64,000 bases of DNA from Phlebiopsis flavidoalba (taxonomy: Eukaryota; Basidiomycota; Agaricomycetes; Polyporales; Phanerochaetaceae), in the NCBI GenBank assembly GCA_035772785.1, contig JAOCPU010000032.1:62001-126000 (forward strand). The letters run 5' to 3'. The translations under genes and the position numbers were made by a program. Under the pieces are notes generated by a model. That model worked only from the letters and a program-made list of their open reading frames with translations, was not told where the DNA came from and searched no databases. Of this stretch, positions 61,938 to 64,000 are shown piece by piece (positions within the stretch are counted from its first letter, which is position 1; each line of letters starts with the position of its first letter).

Positions 61938-62927
61938 ATGAGCAACTACGACAACGATAGCTACGGCTCTGGTCGCCGCGCGACAACGACAACTCGTACG
62001 GATCGTCGAACAACGATTTCGTATGGCTCATCGAACAACGACTCGTACGGCTCGGGAAAAACAACCGCTCGAACCGCGACGACTCGTACGGGTCCAACAA
62101 CAACGACTCGTATGGGTCGAACAACAACAATGACTCGTACGGCTCGAGCAACAACGATAGCTCGTACGGTTCCTCGAACCGGAACGAGTCCCGCTCGAAC
62201 CGCGACGATTCGTACGGTTCCAACAAACAACGATCTAGCTCGTACGGCTCGGGCAACAACCAGCAACTCGTACGGTTCCTCGAACAACGATGATTTCGTA
62301 CGGCTCTAAGAGAGAGCGACTCGTACGGTTCGAGCAACAACGATTCGTACGGCTCGGGTAACAACAACTCGAACTCGTACGGTTCCTCGAGCAAAACGAC
62401 TCGTACGGCTCGAACAACTCGAGCTCCAACTCGTACGGCTCCTCGAACAACGACTCGGACTCTACGGGTCCAAGAACCGCTCGCGCGACGACGATAACTC
62501 GTACGGCGGCAACAACAACTCGAGCTCCAACAACGACATCGTACGGCAGCTCCAACAACACGATTCGTACGGCAGCTCGAACAACAACAACAGCGGCAGC
62601 GGCAACAACAACCAGAGCAGCGGCAACCAGAGCGGTGGAGGGTACGGAGGCTCGAACTACGGCGCTGGTTCGACTGGCGGAGGAGACTGGCTCGACAAGG
62701 GGATCTCAATGGCCGCCCAGAAGGCCGGCTACAACCTGGGTGCGTACCTTTACTGCCCTTTCTACCGCGCGCGACATGTGCTTATCCAAATGGCTCTCCA
62801 GGACCAGGATACTGCGAGCAAGCTTGGTGATGCGCTCGAGGGCCAGTTCAACCGCTTCCGTGGTGAGTGTCGGCGGTGCTTCAGTGCTCGAATGTTCGAC
62901 TCATTGTTGCTTTCAGGCGGCAACTGA
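61938..62927 (+). CDS. DSYGS-repeat, Asn/Gly/Ser-rich disordered protein (frameshifted)
   Basis: ATG 61938 sits in CCACCATGAGC, a good Kozak context. The protein opens MSNYDNDSYGSGRR and then repeats DSYGSSNN/NDSYGS units about 15-20 times to roughly 62600, with frameshifts every 50-150 bases. A Gly/Asn/Ser/Gln linker follows, then a short ordered C-terminus: GGDWLDKGISMAAQKAGYNL (about 62680-62739), a likely intron 62740-62801 (GTGCGT...CTCCAG), DQDTASKLGDALEGQFNRFR, an intron 62863-62916 (GTGAGT...TTTCAG) and GGN-stop (62925-62927). The layout, a disordered SYG-rich head plus a small amphipathic C-terminal helix, fits basidiomycete stress or aggregation-prone proteins, but the function is unknown. 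Confidence 0.72.
61950..62610. repeat. Tandem codon repeat encoding DSYGS units
   Basis: The core is GA(C/T)TCGTACGG(C/T)TC followed by (A/G)(A/G)CAACAA spacers. CTCGTACGG or TTCGTACGG occurs about 20 times in 650 bases. The repeat length (about 24-36 bases) varies, mostly by whole codons. It makes long frames on the minus strand as well. Confidence 0.85.
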
Positions 62928-62934
62928 TCTTTGT

Positions 62935-63955
62935 CGACGATTGTGGTAATAGTGCTGCTAAAGGGATGATACGGACTCTGCGATATATTGGGATCCTAGG
63001 AATGACTAAATGTATAACGTGCTTGAACAAGAATCCGAAAAAGATTGTGATCATCATGCCAATGAGTCCGCATCTCGCATTTTTATCACCGTAAGATGTT
63101 GTTCCTTGTTCATGAAAAACAGATGTGATGCATCCAAGTCTCAACGGAGACCGGGGTCGCGCGAAGAGTCGGGCGGGCCCGCCGCCCCTTAAAAGGTTCA
63201 CGGCTGTTACCGTGCGCCACCACGATGATGCGCCATCAGACGGCACTTGTCTCCGTCCGCTTTCGTTTTCGCGGTCGAGCACAATCAAGCACTGAAGCCG
63301 GCCGAAAGACACGCTGAAATGCAGGCCCATCCATCTTGAGTTCCGAAACCAGGTGCGCGCTCACTTGCACCGTTCATCCAGGAAAGATTGCAAAACACAA
63401 TGTGGCCACATGCAACGTACCTTCGACGCTGCCACCTCATTACCTTGTCAGTCGCGAGTTCAACCATAGTTAACCCGGTGATAGCTCATTATTGACAGGA
63501 ATGAGTGTAAGACTAGGTTTGAGGACATGGTTACCGGTATAAGATGCTCGGATCGTGCGCTTCCCTCTCTGACGCGGGAATTATCACTGCCTCCTCAACA
63601 TTGCGATCTCAATACGAACTTTGGCAAGGCTTCCAAGCATATCCATGCTGGTAAATATGAACTTTATCTGACAGAAGATGACAAACGCGAGGTACTACAG
63701 CGTGTATCCGGAGCACAATCCTTCCAAAGACGCCATGCTCCTCTTTCACGGTTCGCCAATTCCCGTAAAGTGGCCACAATGCTGTAATGAGAAACATGCG
63801 AGTCCTATCACAATGATAGCTGGTAAGCCATAGAACAAACCTTGGAGAAATCCTACACCGATCGTCAGCTCCTCGCCCCGTTTCGAGACATATATTAGGC
63901 AAGGCACTCATCATGAGGCAACAACGCACCAGCTGCCCATCCACACTAGCTCATT
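62935..63955. other. No recognisable gene
   Basis: Frames of 60-149 codons on both strands lack motifs or splice context. Confidence 0.45.
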
Positions 63956-63961
63956 GAAGCC

Positions 63962-64000
63962 ATGGCAGACTCCGAGCTATTTGATGCAATGCAGCAGATG
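63962..64000 (+). CDS. Possible start of a gene running off the window
   Basis: GCCATGGCAGAC is a near-perfect Kozak start and MADSELFDAMQQM stays open to the last base. With only 13 codons visible this is a possibility only. Confidence 0.25.
   Translation, partial: MADSELFDAMQQM

Noticed and set aside
61885..62709. 274-codon minus-strand open frame rich in Tyr, Glu, Leu and Arg
   Set aside because: It is the complement of the DSYGS repeat. The repeat lacks stop codons on the reverse strand, and the plus strand has the TATA box, Kozak start and introns.
1..64000. CRISPR arrays, prophage, toxin-antitoxin or biosynthetic gene clusters
   Set aside because: No regularly spaced direct repeats, no bacterial-style operons, and no polyketide, peptide-synthetase or terpene-synthase motifs; the window is eukaryotic.

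Overview
The window looks like nuclear DNA of a filamentous basidiomycete, most likely an Agaricomycete. The reasons are short spliceosomal introns (about 50-80 bp, GT(G/A)(A/C)GT donors, CAG/TAG acceptors), GC-biased coding DNA, an intron-bearing tRNA-Tyr, several F-box proteins of the lineage-expanded mushroom type, and clear eukaryotic housekeeping genes. No bacterial operon, phage, CRISPR array or biosynthetic cluster was seen.

Layout. 0.26-1.2 kb holds an F-box protein (minus). 3.1-5.4 kb holds glucose-6-phosphate isomerase (plus). 6.4-7.5 kb holds a second F-box protein (minus). 11.0-12.4 kb holds a badly damaged extended-SDR reductase (plus). 16.5-18.9 kb and 23.4-26.4 kb hold two Ser/Pro-rich disordered proteins (plus). 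27.2-31.0 kb holds the exportin CSE1/CAS (plus). 31.3-32.5 kb holds a second, better preserved SDR reductase (minus), convergent with CSE1. 34.2-39.0 kb holds a cluster of related F-box-like genes (two copies plus a fragment). 41.6-43.0 kb holds the AP-1 clathrin-adaptor mu subunit (minus). 45.8-49.1 kb holds a cyclin-like protein, followed directly by the ribosome-associated J-protein zuotin at 49.3-50.9 kb. A tRNA-Tyr lies at 52.3 kb (minus). eIF3 subunit g is at 52.5-53.8 kb (plus). A small secreted Gly/Ser-repeat protein is at 54.5-55.3 kb (minus). 56.9-61.0 kb holds spliced but unrecognised genes, and 61.9-62.9 kb a DSYGS-repeat disordered protein (plus). The stretches between are mostly without recognisable coding content.

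The genes share no pathway. They cover glycolysis, nuclear export, vesicle traffic, translation and cell-cycle control, plus lineage-specific families, as expected of ordinary fungal chromosome sequence.

The most important property is damage. Every recognisable protein-coding gene, including ones essential in other fungi (PGI, CSE1, eIF3g), is broken by many one- and two-base frameshifts, in-frame stops and substitutions, yet splice sites, TATA boxes and residue order survive. The tRNA too carries a single extra base. That fits an uncorrected long-read consensus, or some other corrupted sequence, better than biological decay. All CDS boundaries are therefore approximate, and each call rests on conserved motifs read across several frames.
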